From NCBI GenBank assembly GCA_014075295.1, contig CP046180.1, forward strand, positions 634,458 through 698,457: a stretch of DNA of 64,000 nt, read 5' to 3'. Within the stretch, counting starts at the first letter, position 1; every line of letters begins with the position of its first letter. Source of the DNA: Candidatus Mycalebacterium zealandia (lineage in GTDB: Bacteria; Desulfobacterota_D; UBA1144; Nemesobacterales; Mycalebacteriaceae). Shown here in pieces: positions 1 through 8,774 of this stretch. Under the pieces are notes generated by a model. That model had not been told where the DNA came from and searched no databases. It saw only the letters and a list, made by a program, of their open reading frames with translations. A program made the position numbers and the translations under genes.

Positions 1-1
1 A

Positions 2-628
2 ACAGGTTTTCTTGTAAATTTTGTCGATGGATTCAGGTCGCCCCCACATATTCATAATGTGTCGTACAAGGGGGTTGTAATTAGTGGGCTCGTGCATAAT
101 GACGATCCAGACGCTGAAAATATGTGGATGCCTGCCGGGTCTTTTTGGACACAACCGAAAGGCGAAGTTCATATAACGGCGGCTAAAGGGAAAACCAACA
201 TTGCGTTTATTGACATTGAAAGCGCTCCTTATTTGGTAATGCCTACGGAAAAAGCATTTGACAGCGGCGAGAGACCTGTAAATGTAGATGCTTCAAACAT
301 CGTATGGATAGACTCTGACGATTCCAGTCTGATAGATGGGAACGGTGTTGAAGTCGCATATTTATGGGGAAAGTTCGGCTCAAATCAAAAGAACGGCACG
401 CTTATTAAATTGGCATCAGGTACGCGGGCAAAACTCAGCAGTTCAGGAAAGAGTCTTAAATTGGTAGTGATTAGCGGTAAAGCCGGTTTGAATAGCAGTA
501 CGAAAACGCTCCCGTCCGGGAGTTACTTCGGTTTCAAAGGTCAATCAAAACATGGAATTAGTTGTGAATCCAAAGGTGATTGTCTTTTTTATATAAATTC
601 AGAGGGAACCTATAAGTTCAAGGAGTGA
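2..628 (+). CDS. DUF4437 (cupin-like) protein, 5' end outside window
   Basis: The reading frame is already open at base 2 and encodes the pattern [11 protein letters not shown] before the first possible start (GTG at 59), so the gene begins upstream of the window. The visible 208 residues match what I recall of the DUF4437 cupin-like family: PPHIHN near a barrel strand, then [12 protein letters not shown] and EVHITAA, with a second half (residues from about [12 protein letters not shown]) that repeats the fold. The substrate is unknown. No signal peptide can be judged because the N-terminus is missing. Base composition is more AT-rich than the core genes, so an accessory gene is possible. Confidence 0.75.
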   Translation, partial: TGFLVNFVDGFRSPPHIHNVSYKGVVISGLVHNDDPDAENMWMPAGSFWTQPKGEVHITAAKGKTNIAFIDIESAPYLVMPTEKAFDSGERPVNVDASNIVWIDSDDSSLIDGNGVEVAYLWGKFGSNQKNGTLIKLASGTRAKLSSSGKSLKLVVISGKAGLNSSTKTLPSGSYFGFKGQSKHGISCESKGDCLFYINSEGTYKFKE

Positions 629-823
629 ATATTACTAATTAAGTTTCGGGGACACAATATTTAATTCATCCTAACTTTTAAGCATTGCGCCACTTTACTT
701 GCCGATTGCCATCTCGTTAGCGTTGTGTTCCCATAATTTCTTTTGTTTACTCTAACGCAGATCTTTTGTTTACTATTAAAAAAATTAAAACAGTTTGATT
801 TTGCAGGCTGAGAGGATTTGAAT
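629..823. other. AT-rich intergenic stretch with repeats
   Basis: No gene is visible. Near 642-662 it holds a tttcggggacacaata motif flanked by ttaatt-like sequence, which resembles (from memory, not searched) sequence seen at the edges of IS200-like or REP-associated transposase elements. Further down lies a 13-bp direct repeat upstream of the outer-membrane protein gene. Confidence 0.4.
739..774 (+). repeat. 13-bp direct repeat upstream of outer-membrane protein gene
   Basis: TCTTTTGTTTACT occurs at 739-751 and again at 762-774, a 23-bp offset (about two helical turns). The location 50-85 bases before the start of the next gene makes a regulator-binding site possible. This is inference only. 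Confidence 0.45.
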
Positions 824-1858
824 ATGAGAAAACTGCTTGTTCTTTTGCTGATTTTACTTGTTGCGCCTTTTGTTCAACCGGCGAGCGCGACGGAAGGTCC
901 TTACATTGGGCTGGATGCCGGTCTGTCCATTGCGCCGAGTGTTGAGTTTAACAATTTCAATAGAGGCATTCCGTCCCGATGCGACTTGCATTATAGCGGT
1001 CAGAATGGATTTCTTGCGGGTGTAAATTCCGATGCGCAAGAGACGGCTTTCCGTGATGATGCAGGAACTCCCAGTTGTACCGGTTTCACCGGTAGTCGGT
1101 GGGAAAATGAGTTTGACTCAAGTGTGGGCCATACTATCGGAGTAACGGCGGGATATTCACGCATTCTGGGGATTCCCATAAGGGCGGAGGTTGAGTATCT
1201 CTACCGCAGTAACGACTTTGATGAACGTTCTGAAACTACTTTTATGGGATCGAAGGCTGCTGAGTTTGACCCCGCTTTTGGCGGACAAGTATTCGGACGA
1301 CTCAGCGATATTCAGTCACATAATGTTTTCGCCAATCTGTATTACGATTTCCACACCGACTCAAAGTTCACGCCATATGTGGGAGGCGGAGTCGGGTGGT
1401 CAAAAACAAAAGCCAATTTGCTCAGTTTCTTTCAGAGGAATAACAACGGAGACACTCCTGACCCAACTGCAAATGATGGACACCCGACGGGTGGACCCTG
1501 CGCCGCAGGCGATGACCCGACAGCTAATAATGACTGTGTGCTTGAAGACCTTGAGGGAACCGTAAGTTCTTCAAGCAGAACCCACGAAGATGGCCTGCTT
1601 GGATTTCAGGTTGTTTTAGGGTTTGACTACGCTCTGTCAGAAAAGTTATCCGCCGGACTGAAACTCCGCTGGGCTTACTTCAGCGAACTTGAAGGCGACC
1701 CTGAAACATGGGACGTTATCAGAGACCACGCTTCAACCGTAAGTCCGCAGGCTAACCCGAATTTGGGCGGCAGAAGCAACACCGTAACATACACATCCGA
1801 AACGGATGACTTGCAGTTGTGGGGAGCGGCGCTGAGTTTGAAATACTACCTCAACTGA
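824..1858 (+). CDS. Outer-membrane beta-barrel protein
   Basis: The protein starts with a clear Sec signal peptide (MRKLLVLLLILLVAPFVQPASA, cut before TEGPYIGLDAG), followed by a repetitive beta-rich sequence with alternating hydrophobic residues typical of OmpA/porin-like barrels: HTIGVTAGYSRIL, FTPYVGGGVGWSKTKA, FQVVLGFDYALS, LSAGLKLRWAYF and a final strand LWGAALSLKYYLN. A long acidic, Cys-containing insert (residues about 205-250) is likely an external loop. I chose the ATG at 824 because AGAGGA sits 7 bases upstream; an in-frame TTG at 818 lies too close to that site. Ligand and function are unknown. Confidence 0.75.
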   Translation: MRKLLVLLLILLVAPFVQPASATEGPYIGLDAGLSIAPSVEFNNFNRGIPSRCDLHYSGQNGFLAGVNSDAQETAFRDDAGTPSCTGFTGSRWENEFDSSVGHTIGVTAGYSRILGIPIRAEVEYLYRSNDFDERSETTFMGSKAAEFDPAFGGQVFGRLSDIQSHNVFANLYYDFHTDSKFTPYVGGGVGWSKTKANLLSFFQRNNNGDTPDPTANDGHPTGGPCAAGDDPTANNDCVLEDLEGTVSSSSRTHEDGLLGFQVVLGFDYALSEKLSAGLKLRWAYFSELEGDPETWDVIRDHASTVSPQANPNLGGRSNTVTYTSETDDLQLWGAALSLKYYLN

Positions 1859-1874
1859 TACGGGCGTACGGGCT

Positions 1875-2414
1875 TTGAAAAAAGTCTTGTTGATTGTTCT
1901 TGTTGTGCTAATCGCGGCGGCGGCATATTTCATTGTCGCAAAGCCGCGGATTGAAATCCACATTACTGAAGAACAGATTCAAACCCGTCTGGAAAAGCAG
2001 TTTCCCTACGAAAGAAGGCATCTGCTTTTTTTCAAAACAGTTTTTTCCGAACCGCGCGTGCGGCTTGAAAAAGGAAGTGGTTTTATCGGAGTTGGTTGTT
2101 CAATTTCCATTTTTTTGACGGGCGTTGAGACTTTGAAGAGCAAAGTTTACGCGGAAACTGACATTCATTACGATCCCAAAACGGGCTCCGTCTATCTAAT
2201 CAATCTCAAATTGAAAAAGTTTGAACTTCAGGGGCTTCCGGCGGAAACTGAAAAGATTATCCGTGAGATTGTAGGCGAGGCGTTGCTGGAGATTTTCACA
2301 ATAAAACCGGTTTATCAATTGGATAAAGCCGGCAGGACAGGCAGAATAGCCCACGCGATTTTCAAGGATATAAAAATAACGGACGGTATGATGGCTCTTG
2401 TTTTTGGCTTGTAG
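1875..2414 (+). CDS. DUF1439-like envelope protein (YceB type)
   Basis: 179 residues beginning with a hydrophobic N-terminal segment (residues 4-22, signal anchor or signal peptide without a Cys lipobox). The remainder has the spacing of the DUF1439/YceB group: an early ITEEQIQTRLEKQFPY segment, a central stretch of beta strands, and a terminal amphipathic helix around IIREIVGEALLEIF before the last strand. YceB-type proteins face the periplasm and probably bind a lipid or similar ligand. It begins 16 bases after the outer-membrane protein gene and is probably in the same transcript. The start is TTG, which is the only early option in frame; family assignment is moderate. Confidence 0.6.
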   Translation: MKKVLLIVLVVLIAAAAYFIVAKPRIEIHITEEQIQTRLEKQFPYERRHLLFFKTVFSEPRVRLEKGSGFIGVGCSISIFLTGVETLKSKVYAETDIHYDPKTGSVYLINLKLKKFELQGLPAETEKIIREIVGEALLEIFTIKPVYQLDKAGRTGRIAHAIFKDIKITDGMMALVFGL

Positions 2415-2445
2415 AGATGTTTTCAGCGGCTCTTATTGTCTGTGT

Positions 2446-2661
2446 TTAAACCTTTGATTGATAAAGTCCTCCTTCGGTCTGCTCAATAAGTCCTTCTATT
2501 TCAAGTTCAAGTAGAAAAGTGGAAACTGAAGATACGGGGCTTCCGGTTTTTTCCGCTATTTTGTCAATGTGGAGCGGTTCCCGGCGTGTTAACTCAAGAA
2601 GTTTTTTTCTTCTCTTCAGACAGCGAGGCGAATTTTTTACTGTTCTGAGCGGATGTGTCAT
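2446..2661 (-). pseudogene. dprA: DprA C-terminal winged-helix domain, out of frame
   Basis: This frame encodes the typical end of DprA: LLELTRREPLHIDKIAEKTG followed by a second helix and the wing, ending LIEQTEGGLYQSKV. It overlaps the tail of the main dprA frame by 68 bases but is shifted by one base. The junction is a run of seven T on the plus strand at 2602-2608 (A7 in the coding strand). Removing one A joins EEKKK directly to LLELTRREP. The piece has no ribosome-binding site of its own, so it is best read as part of dprA separated by a single-base slip. Confidence 0.8.
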
Positions 2662-3559
2662 CCGTCCTGTTTTTCAGATGTTTTATAAGAGGAATCTCTT
2701 CTGTTATGTCGCTTATATTTTCAACCAGTTTCGCGCCTTTCTTGATAAGGGAGTTTGTTCCCCCGCTCATTTTTTCTCCGATTCTGCCCGGTACGGCAAA
2801 CACCTCTCTGCCATGTTCAAGTGCAAGATTTGCCGTTATCAAAGACCCGCTTTTGTTTGACGCCTGAATTACCACCGTGCCAAGTGAAAGCCCGCTTATG
2901 ACTGAGTTGCGTTGGGGAAAATTTGTTTTGTCGGGCTCGGTTCCAAGCGGGAAAGCAGAAATAACGGCGCCGTTTTTCGCGATGCTGTTGTAGAGTTCGT
3001 GATTTTCCGGCGGGTAGATGAAGTCAAGTCCGCTTCCGAGTACCGCGACCGTGCGCCCGCCCGCGTTTATAGCCGCTTTGTGAGCCGAGGAGTCTATGCC
3101 TCTTGCCATTCCGCTTACGACACAAACTCCAACCGCCGCAAGTTCCGAGGACAGGAATGTGGCTGAATCCGTTCCGTATTTTGACGGGGAACGCGAACCC
3201 ACTATCGCGACCGAGAGCAAGTCCCGCTTTTTTATCTCGCCGAAAACATAGAGAACCGCGGGCGCGGAATAAATTTGTTTAAGGTTTTCCGGGTAGCGGT
3301 CATCCGAAAGAGTAAGAATTTCAAAATCCCGCTTCCGGGCTTCAGAAATCTCTTTTTCCACCTTTTGCCAGTCGGAAAAGTTTTTGACAATTTTTTCAGT
3401 TTCCGGGCCGATTCCGCCAATTCGCGCAAGAGCGCCCGGCGTTCGCGCCTGTTTGAAAACGTTTTCCGCTGAGCCGCACCCCTCAACCAGACGGCTGATG
3501 AGAACATCGCCGAGCCCTTTGATAAAACTTAGAGCGATAAAACAAGATTTCTCGTCCAT
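2594..3559 (-). CDS. dprA: DNA processing protein DprA (main part)
   Basis: DprA loads RecA onto incoming single-stranded DNA during natural transformation. The 321-residue frame has the N-terminal helix-hairpin-helix region (IGGIGPETEKIVKNF) and the Rossmann-like core with VAIVGSRSPSKYG, VVSGMARGIDSSAHKAA, GSGLDFIYPPEN, FPQRNSVISGLS and GSLITANLALEHGREVFAVPG, all expected family landmarks. It then runs out of frame at an A7 tract and ends KKKTS, losing the winged-helix domain encoded in the next frame. The core alone may still bind DNA and RecA in related proteins. It is divergent from rmuC, with only about 30 bases between the two starts. Confidence 0.9.
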   Translation of the reverse strand: MDEKSCFIALSFIKGLGDVLISRLVEGCGSAENVFKQARTPGALARIGGIGPETEKIVKNFSDWQKVEKEISEARKRDFEILTLSDDRYPENLKQIYSAPAVLYVFGEIKKRDLLSVAIVGSRSPSKYGTDSATFLSSELAAVGVCVVSGMARGIDSSAHKAAINAGGRTVAVLGSGLDFIYPPENHELYNSIAKNGAVISAFPLGTEPDKTNFPQRNSVISGLSLGTVVIQASNKSGSLITANLALEHGREVFAVPGRIGEKMSGGTNSLIKKGAKLVENISDITEEIPLIKHLKNRTDDTSAQNSKKFASLSEEKKKTS

Positions 3560-3573
3560 TGTTCAGAAGCCGA

Positions 3574-3579
3574 TATAAT
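3574..3579 (+). promoter_or_regulatory. -10 box close to rmuC start
   Basis: A perfect TATAAT ends 10 bases before the rmuC ATG. Transcription would start about 3-5 bases before the ATG, giving an almost leaderless message. No Shine-Dalgarno sequence lies in the gap. No good -35 box is visible. Confidence 0.45.
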
Positions 3580-3589
3580 AACCAATAAG

Positions 3590-4753
3590 ATGGAATTGGT
3601 AATAATCATTGCCCTGATATTGGTTCTTGCCGGTGTTGGCTTTCTACTATATGGCAAGTTCGGGGAGAACTCTGAGCTTAGAGTCGGAATTGCCCAACTG
3701 GAAACCAAAATTGCCAGCGAACGCGAGGCGCACAAGAGGGAGATTAGCACTCTGAAAGACGGTGGACAGAATCTCAGTACGCTCAGTAATATTTTAACTC
3801 CTTTGCAGAATCAGATAGGAACTTTTAAAGATACCTTTACCACTACGAACGATAATTTTTCCGGCAAATTCGGAGAATTGAAAAACCAGATTACAGATCT
3901 CAAAACAATGAACACGACTCTTGGTGAAGAGGCGCAAAACCTTACAAATGCGCTCAAGGGCGATACCAAACAGCAGGGGAACTGGGGTGAGTTTGTGCTT
4001 GAAAAGACGCTTGAAATATCGGGTTTGCGCGAAGGCAGGGAATACGAAGCGCAAAAGTCTGTTCCTGACGCGAAGGGCGGAAGGCGGGTTCTTGATGTGA
4101 TTGTTCACCTACCTGATAAAAAGGACATTGTAATTGATTCAAAGGTGTCTCTTAGTGACTATACGCAATACTGCTCGGCGGAAACCGAAGAGCAAAGGGC
4201 GGATTTTCTAAAAAAACACATCGCCTCAGTTGAGAGGCACATAAGTGAGTTGAGTGCGAAAAACTATCAGGGGTCGCCCGGTGTTCGCACTCTCAATTTT
4301 GTGATGATGTTTATTCCCGTTGAGCCCGCTTACATTCTCACGGTCAACGAAGAGAGGAACATTTTCCAAAAGGCGTTTGATAAAAATATTGTGCTTGTCT
4401 GTCCGTCAACACTACTTGCCGTCTTGCGCACCATTCACAGTTTGTGGCAAATGGAAGACCGCAACGCGAATGCACAGGAAATCGCCGAGGAAGCCGGAAA
4501 ACTTTATGACAAATTCGCCGGTTTTGTATCGTATATGGACAACCTTAGAAATCAGTTGGGTACTGCGACTAAAACCTTTGAAAACGCTTATAACTCACTT
4601 TCAACGGGAAGGGGCAATATCGTGGGCAGAGCCGAAAAGATGAAACAACTCGGCGCGAAAACGACAAAGTCTCTGCCTACGCAGATTGTTGAAGATTCTG
4701 CCGATGAAGAAGATTTGGATGTGGAAAAGGTTGAGGAGAAACGCCCGGTATGA
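3590..4753 (+). CDS. rmuC: DNA recombination protein RmuC
   Basis: 387 residues with an N-terminal transmembrane helix (MELVIIIALILVLAGVGFLL), a coiled-coil region (about residues 28-60 and 85-120), then the RmuC nuclease-like domain: KQQGNWGEFVLEKTLE, GRRVLDVIVHLPDKKDIVIDSKV, NFVMMFIPVEPAYILTV and VCPSTLLAVLRTIHSLWQME. RmuC is thought to limit rearrangements at inverted repeats; the mechanism is not firmly known. The last codons (acidic EDSADEEDLDVEKVEEK) overlap the next gene by four bases, so both are translated together. Confidence 0.92.
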   Translation: MELVIIIALILVLAGVGFLLYGKFGENSELRVGIAQLETKIASEREAHKREISTLKDGGQNLSTLSNILTPLQNQIGTFKDTFTTTNDNFSGKFGELKNQITDLKTMNTTLGEEAQNLTNALKGDTKQQGNWGEFVLEKTLEISGLREGREYEAQKSVPDAKGGRRVLDVIVHLPDKKDIVIDSKVSLSDYTQYCSAETEEQRADFLKKHIASVERHISELSAKNYQGSPGVRTLNFVMMFIPVEPAYILTVNEERNIFQKAFDKNIVLVCPSTLLAVLRTIHSLWQMEDRNANAQEIAEEAGKLYDKFAGFVSYMDNLRNQLGTATKTFENAYNSLSTGRGNIVGRAEKMKQLGAKTTKSLPTQIVEDSADEEDLDVEKVEEKRPV

Positions 4754-4938
4754 GCCACAAAAACGAAAAGTTTTCATTTCTGTATTATCTTGCAGACCGT
4801 CTCAGCGGCCCGCTTGTCGCCGCCACGCTTGTCGGCTGTCTGCTGTCGGGCAAATTAGAGATGAGCCACATTGTGCTATTTTCCATCGGGCTCATCTTGT
4901 TTTTTATTTCATACATTCACGACATACGGCATCACTAG
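4750..4938 (+). CDS. Small two-helix membrane protein
   Basis: 62 residues. It begins in an ATGA overlap with the rmuC stop. Two hydrophobic segments are visible, a short one around residues 19-34 (GPLVAATLVGCLLSG) and a strong one at 40-56 (IVLFSIGLILFFISYIH), with a charged N-terminus and a His-rich end (HDIRHH). It is convergent with the lytic transglycosylase gene and overlaps its stop by four bases. I do not recognise a family; translational coupling to rmuC is the main reason to accept it as real. Confidence 0.6.
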   Translation: MSHKNEKFSFLYYLADRLSGPLVAATLVGCLLSGKLEMSHIVLFSIGLILFFISYIHDIRHH

Positions 4939-5540
4939 AATATGCCAAGCCATTTTGTTCTGAGGTTGTGACAGCGCGCGAGTTGCGCCGCATAGGATTT
5001 TTTGTTCTTCTCCACCTTTCGCGCGGTTTTAATCAGCCATTCCTTTTTTTTGTAAGTTCCTTTACGGTATCCCGTCCATCCCTCGTGGTAGGCGAGATAA
5101 AGATTATAGGCGTCATTCTTTTTTATTCCGAGCGTCCGCACGCTTTTGTTGTTATACCATCCGATAAAATCCACGGCGTCTTTGAAATCCGACCGGCGCG
5201 TCATCAATCCGCTTTTCCCCGTCTCTTTCAAATACTGCTCCCACGTCTTGTTGACCGCTTGCGAGTATCCGGAAGCGGATGAAACCCTTTTCCATGGAAT
5301 AATCCGGAGGATTTTTTTCCTCGGCTGTTTTGCTCTTTTTCTGAAACTTGATTCCTGACGAATGAACGCCATGCTTACCGGTATGGGCACGCCCCATTTT
5401 TTCTCCGTTCTTAAAACGTCTCCATACCATCCCCGTTTCTCTTTGAGAATTGAGCACGCATTGTTGAGGTCCGGCGGAACGTAGGAGCCGATGCAGCCGG
5501 TGAGAGGCAAAAGCACAATCAGTACAAGAAACCGCCGCAT
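4935..5540 (-). CDS. Lipoprotein lytic transglycosylase (SLT domain)
   Basis: 201 residues. A lipoprotein signal with lipobox LTGC at Cys16 anchors it in the envelope. The SLT domain follows: the catalytic glutamate is in FIRQESSFRKRAKQP (Glu63), then SASGYSQAVNKTWEQY (the G-x-x-Q region), DFIGWYN and YLAYHEGWTGY, which match soluble lytic transglycosylases that cleave peptidoglycan to 1,6-anhydro products. I prefer the ATG at 5540; a GTG 18 bases upstream would add a charged leader (MGKIKP) and overlap hyuB. It lies immediately downstream of hyuB and may be read from the same transcript. Confidence 0.82.
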   Translation of the reverse strand: MRRFLVLIVLLPLTGCIGSYVPPDLNNACSILKEKRGWYGDVLRTEKKWGVPIPVSMAFIRQESSFRKRAKQPRKKILRIIPWKRVSSASGYSQAVNKTWEQYLKETGKSGLMTRRSDFKDAVDFIGWYNNKSVRTLGIKKNDAYNLYLAYHEGWTGYRKGTYKKKEWLIKTARKVEKNKKSYAAQLARCHNLRTKWLGIF

Positions 5541-5545
5541 GGGTT

Positions 5546-7105
5546 TTATTTTCCCCACGCTCCGCCGCCCGGAGTTTCCACTCTTAGGATGTCTCCTTTA
5601 CGCGCCTTAAAACTTTGTTTGGGTTTGAGTTCGGTTTTCTTTCCGCCGCGAATCAGAAAATTCTTTCCGCTTTTGCCTTTTTCACCGTCCCCTATCGCCC
5701 ACGGGCGGTATTTTCTCCTTTCGGTGATGATTGAGACCGCGGCCTGCTCAAGAAATCTGTATTCCCTCACAATGCCGTTACCGCCGCAAAACTTTCCCTT
5801 TCCACCTGAGTTTTTCCGGATGGAATAAGACTCAATGCGCACGGGCAATTCTCTTTCAATCGCTTCTATCGGGGTGTTGAGCGTGTTTGTCATATGAGTC
5901 TGCACGGCGGACACACCATCCGCTCCCTGTCTTCCGCCCATGCCGCCCCCGATTGTTTCGTAATAAACAAATTCCCGCTCGTTGCGTCCACCACCGGAAC
6001 CGAAGGTTATGTTGTTCATCGTTCCGGCGCTCGCCGCCTGTATTTTCTCAGGAACCGCTTTGGCGAGCGCGCCGAAAATCGTGTCCGCGACCCTTTGCGA
6101 GGTCTCCACATTGCCCGCCGCTATGGCGCTCGGATAACGGGCTTTGAGCAAAGAGTTTTCACCTGTAACAATTTTGATTGCTCTCAATGGGCCCGAATTA
6201 AGCGGAATATCGTCCGGCGCGAGGCACTGAAAGGCGTATAGAACCGCCGAAGTGGTAACGCTGAAAGGCGCATTCACGCACCCTTTGACCGGCGGTGAAC
6301 TTCGCGACAAATCAACAACGGCTTCATTTCCGCTGATGTTCACCGTAGCCTTCACGGGGATGCTTTTTGTTCCCATGCCGTCATCGTCCAGAAAATCCGT
6401 GAATTTGTATTCACCGTCCGGAATCTTCATTATGGCTTCACGCATCATTTTTTCGGCATAATCAACAAGCCGCTCCGCCGAATTGCAAATGGTTTTGACC
6501 GAGTATTTTCGCGCCGTTTCACGCAACCGCTTCGCGCCCGTTTCAAGCGCCGCTATTTGAGCGTTCAGGTCTCCAAACCGCTCTTGGGGATTTCTCATTC
6601 CGGCAACGAGTTTTTTCAGGAGGCGTTTGTCCGGCTTCCCCTTTTTTTCTATACGGGTTGGCGCGATTATTATTCCCTCTTCGTCTATTGAGGTGGAAAG
6701 CGGCATTGAACCGGGTGTTTTGCCCCCGACATCTGTATGGTGGGCGCGCGCCGCTATATAAAAATACGGCTTGCCGCCGATAAAAACCGGAATAACGCAA
6801 GTGATGTCCGGAAGGTGTGTGCCGCCTTTGAACGGGTCATTCAGTATGAAAATGTCTCCATTTGATATTTCGCGCTCTTCAAGAACGGCGGCGACCGAAA
6901 AGGACATTGAGCCGAGATGAACCGGAATGTGCGCCGCCTGCGCTATCATTTCCCCTTTTGAGTTGAATATGGCGCATGAGTAGTCGCGCCGCTCTTTTAT
7001 GTTTGGTGAGAAAGACGAACGCATCAGGCGCGTGCCCATCTCTTCGGCTATTCCCGAAAGTATGTTGTTGAAAATGTCCAGTTCAAAGCGGTCAGGTGAC
7101 GGCAT
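5546..7105 (-). CDS. Hydantoinase B/oxoprolinase family protein (HyuB)
   Basis: 519 residues, the usual length of a lone HyuB subunit. Landmarks include SFSPNIKERRDYSCAIF, IPVHLGSMSFSV, ILNDPFKGGTHLPDIT, RAHHTDVGGKTPGSM and, near the end, RIESYSIRKNSGGKGKFCGG followed by VSIITERRKYRPWA. HyuB works with HyuA in ATP-dependent opening of hydantoins or 5-oxoproline, and related pairs form acetone carboxylase. No hyuA lies next to it here, so the substrate is open and its partner must be encoded elsewhere. The start is the ATG before SPDRFELDIF. A hairpin terminator separates it from glnA upstream. Confidence 0.85.
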   Translation of the reverse strand: MPSPDRFELDIFNNILSGIAEEMGTRLMRSSFSPNIKERRDYSCAIFNSKGEMIAQAAHIPVHLGSMSFSVAAVLEEREISNGDIFILNDPFKGGTHLPDITCVIPVFIGGKPYFYIAARAHHTDVGGKTPGSMPLSTSIDEEGIIIAPTRIEKKGKPDKRLLKKLVAGMRNPQERFGDLNAQIAALETGAKRLRETARKYSVKTICNSAERLVDYAEKMMREAIMKIPDGEYKFTDFLDDDGMGTKSIPVKATVNISGNEAVVDLSRSSPPVKGCVNAPFSVTTSAVLYAFQCLAPDDIPLNSGPLRAIKIVTGENSLLKARYPSAIAAGNVETSQRVADTIFGALAKAVPEKIQAASAGTMNNITFGSGGGRNEREFVYYETIGGGMGGRQGADGVSAVQTHMTNTLNTPIEAIERELPVRIESYSIRKNSGGKGKFCGGNGIVREYRFLEQAAVSIITERRKYRPWAIGDGEKGKSGKNFLIRGGKKTELKPKQSFKARKGDILRVETPGGGAWGK

Positions 7106-7120
7106 TTGCTTTATCCTACA

Positions 7121-7154
7121 AAAAAAAGCGCCGCTTTTACACGGCGCTTTTTTA
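7121..7154 (-). terminator. Intrinsic terminator after glnA
   Basis: A 7-bp GC-rich stem (agcgccg at 7127-7133 with cggcgct at 7142-7148) is flanked by A-run and T-run, so it can act in either direction. Its position just after the glnA stop makes it the glnA terminator. Confidence 0.8.
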
Positions 7155-7173
7155 TTCCCGTTTCATTTTTCAA

Positions 7174-8640
7174 TCAAACGTCAAAGTAGAGAATAAACTC
7201 CTGTGGAACGGGTCTCAGCCGAATGGGGTTGACCTCATTTTCCATCTTGTAGTCTATCCATGTTTTTATCAGGTCTTCATCAAACACTCCGCCCTTGAGA
7301 AGGAAGTCATGGTCTTTTTCAAGTGATTTCAACGCCTCTTCAAGAGATGCGGGAACCGAAGGAATGTTTTCCAACTCTTCGGGTCCGAGCGCGTAGATGT
7401 CTCTGTCCATCGGGTCGCCGGGTTTGATTTTGTTCTCAATTCCGTCAAGACCTGCCATCAGCATTGCTGAAAAAGTCAGATACCCGTTGCATGAAGGGTC
7501 GGGGAATCTGCACTCAATCCGCTTTGCCTTGGGGCTCGGAGAATACATCGGTATTCTCACCGCCGCGCTTCTGTTCCTTGCCGAGTAGGCGAGGTTGACC
7601 GGCGCCTCAAAGCCCGGAACAAGCCGTCTGTATGAATTCGTGGTTGAGTTGCTGAAAGCGCAAATCGCACGCGCGTGTTTGAGTATGCCGCCTATGTAAT
7701 GCATTGCGGTTTCACTCATTCCCGCATATCCGTTGCCCGCAAACAGAGGTTTGCCTTTCTTCCACAGCGACTGGTGAATGTGCATCCCGGAGCCGTTGTC
7801 ATCAAACAGCGGTTTGGGCATAAAGGTCACCGCTTTGCCGTGTCTGCGAGCGACATTGCGACAGATGTATTTATACCACATCATCTGGTCGCCCATTGTC
7901 ATAAGCGGTGCGAACTTCATGTCAATCTCCGCCTGTCCGCCTGTCGCGACCTCATGGTGGTGAGCCTCAACAACAATTCCCATTTCCTGCATAACGGAAA
8001 CCATTTCAGATCGGAGGTCGTGGTGGCTGTCAGCCGGAGGAGTGGGGAAGTACCCTTCTTTGTGCCTCAGTTTGTATCCGAGGTTGGGGAAATCATCACT
8101 TCCGGAATTCCAGATTCCCTCATCGGAATCTACAAAGTAGTAGCCGGAATTGGCTGTTTGGTCGTAACGGATGTCTTCAAGAATGAAAAACTCAAGTTCC
8201 GGACCGAAATGAGCCGTGTCCGCCATACCCGTGCTTTTCATATACGCTTCGGCTTTTCCCGCGATGTTTCTGGGGTCGCGTGAATAGGGCTCTTTTGTAA
8301 TTGGGTCAACTATGTTGCACAGAATAACAACTGTGGGTTTTTCCATAAAAGGGTCAAGCCGGACGGTCGCGGGGTCGGGCACGGTGAGCATGTCGCTCGC
8401 GTTGATTGTTTTCCAGCCCCTTATGCTTGAGCCGTCAAACCCCATTCCCTCTTCAAAAGCGGATGCGTCAAATTCGGACGCCGGAACGGTGAAATGCTGC
8501 CACATTCCGACAAAATCAAGAAATCGCAGATCTATGTATTCCGCCTTGCTGCTTTTGATGAACTTGACCGCTTTCGCTATCTCAGCCTTGTTGGTGTCAA
8601 TACGGCTCGGAGCCGCCTTTCTCGGTGCTTTTTTCGCCAC
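7174..8640 (-). CDS. glnA: Glutamine synthetase type I
   Basis: 488 residues. It makes glutamine from glutamate, ammonia and ATP. Visible landmarks: the D50-loop region [22 protein letters not shown] (metal/glutamate binding), [17 protein letters not shown], the nucleotide-binding [19 protein letters not shown], and the C-terminal loop [13 protein letters not shown], whose tyrosine is in the place adenylylated in GSI-beta enzymes. The N-terminus carries an extra basic Ala/Lys/Pro tail ([13 protein letters not shown]). It starts with GTG behind a strong AAAGGAGA site 7 bases upstream. A sigma70-like promoter is visible upstream and a terminator follows. Confidence 0.96.
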   Translation of the reverse strand: MAKKAPRKAAPSRIDTNKAEIAKAVKFIKSSKAEYIDLRFLDFVGMWQHFTVPASEFDASAFEEGMGFDGSSIRGWKTINASDMLTVPDPATVRLDPFMEKPTVVILCNIVDPITKEPYSRDPRNIAGKAEAYMKSTGMADTAHFGPELEFFILEDIRYDQTANSGYYFVDSDEGIWNSGSDDFPNLGYKLRHKEGYFPTPPADSHHDLRSEMVSVMQEMGIVVEAHHHEVATGGQAEIDMKFAPLMTMGDQMMWYKYICRNVARRHGKAVTFMPKPLFDDNGSGMHIHQSLWKKGKPLFAGNGYAGMSETAMHYIGGILKHARAICAFSNSTTNSYRRLVPGFEAPVNLAYSARNRSAAVRIPMYSPSPKAKRIECRFPDPSCNGYLTFSAMLMAGLDGIENKIKPGDPMDRDIYALGPEELENIPSVPASLEEALKSLEKDHDFLLKGGVFDEDLIKTWIDYKMENEVNPIRLRPVPQEFILYFDV

Positions 8641-8706
8641 TTTTATTCTCCTTTTAGCGGGGCTGGATGCGGTAACCGCCTTTGTTTAGACCAACCCTTT
8701 AATGAA

Positions 8707-8735
8707 AAATTACATAACGCCGTCTTGGCTGTCAA
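8707..8735 (-). promoter_or_regulatory. Sigma70-like promoter of glnA
   Basis: On the minus strand TTGACA (8735-8730) is followed after exactly 17 bases by TAATTT (8712-8707). The predicted start of transcription lies about 60 bases before the glnA GTG. Confidence 0.55.
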
Positions 8736-8761
8736 ACAGTCCGTCTCCCGCCTCGCGGGTG

Positions 8762-8767
8762 TATAAT
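8762..8767 (+). promoter_or_regulatory. -10 box at the rnc start
   Basis: TATAAT ends 7 bases before the ATG at 8775 and overlaps an earlier in-frame ATG at 8766. If used, transcription would begin at or next to the 8775 ATG, giving a leaderless message and favouring the later start. Confidence 0.45.
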
Positions 8768-8774
8768 GTGCTTT

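Noticed and set aside
2602-2608. Programmed -1 ribosomal frameshift in dprA
   Set aside because: A -1 shift at the A7 run leads to a stop after a few codons; only loss of one A restores the family C-terminus, so -1 frameshifting does not explain it.
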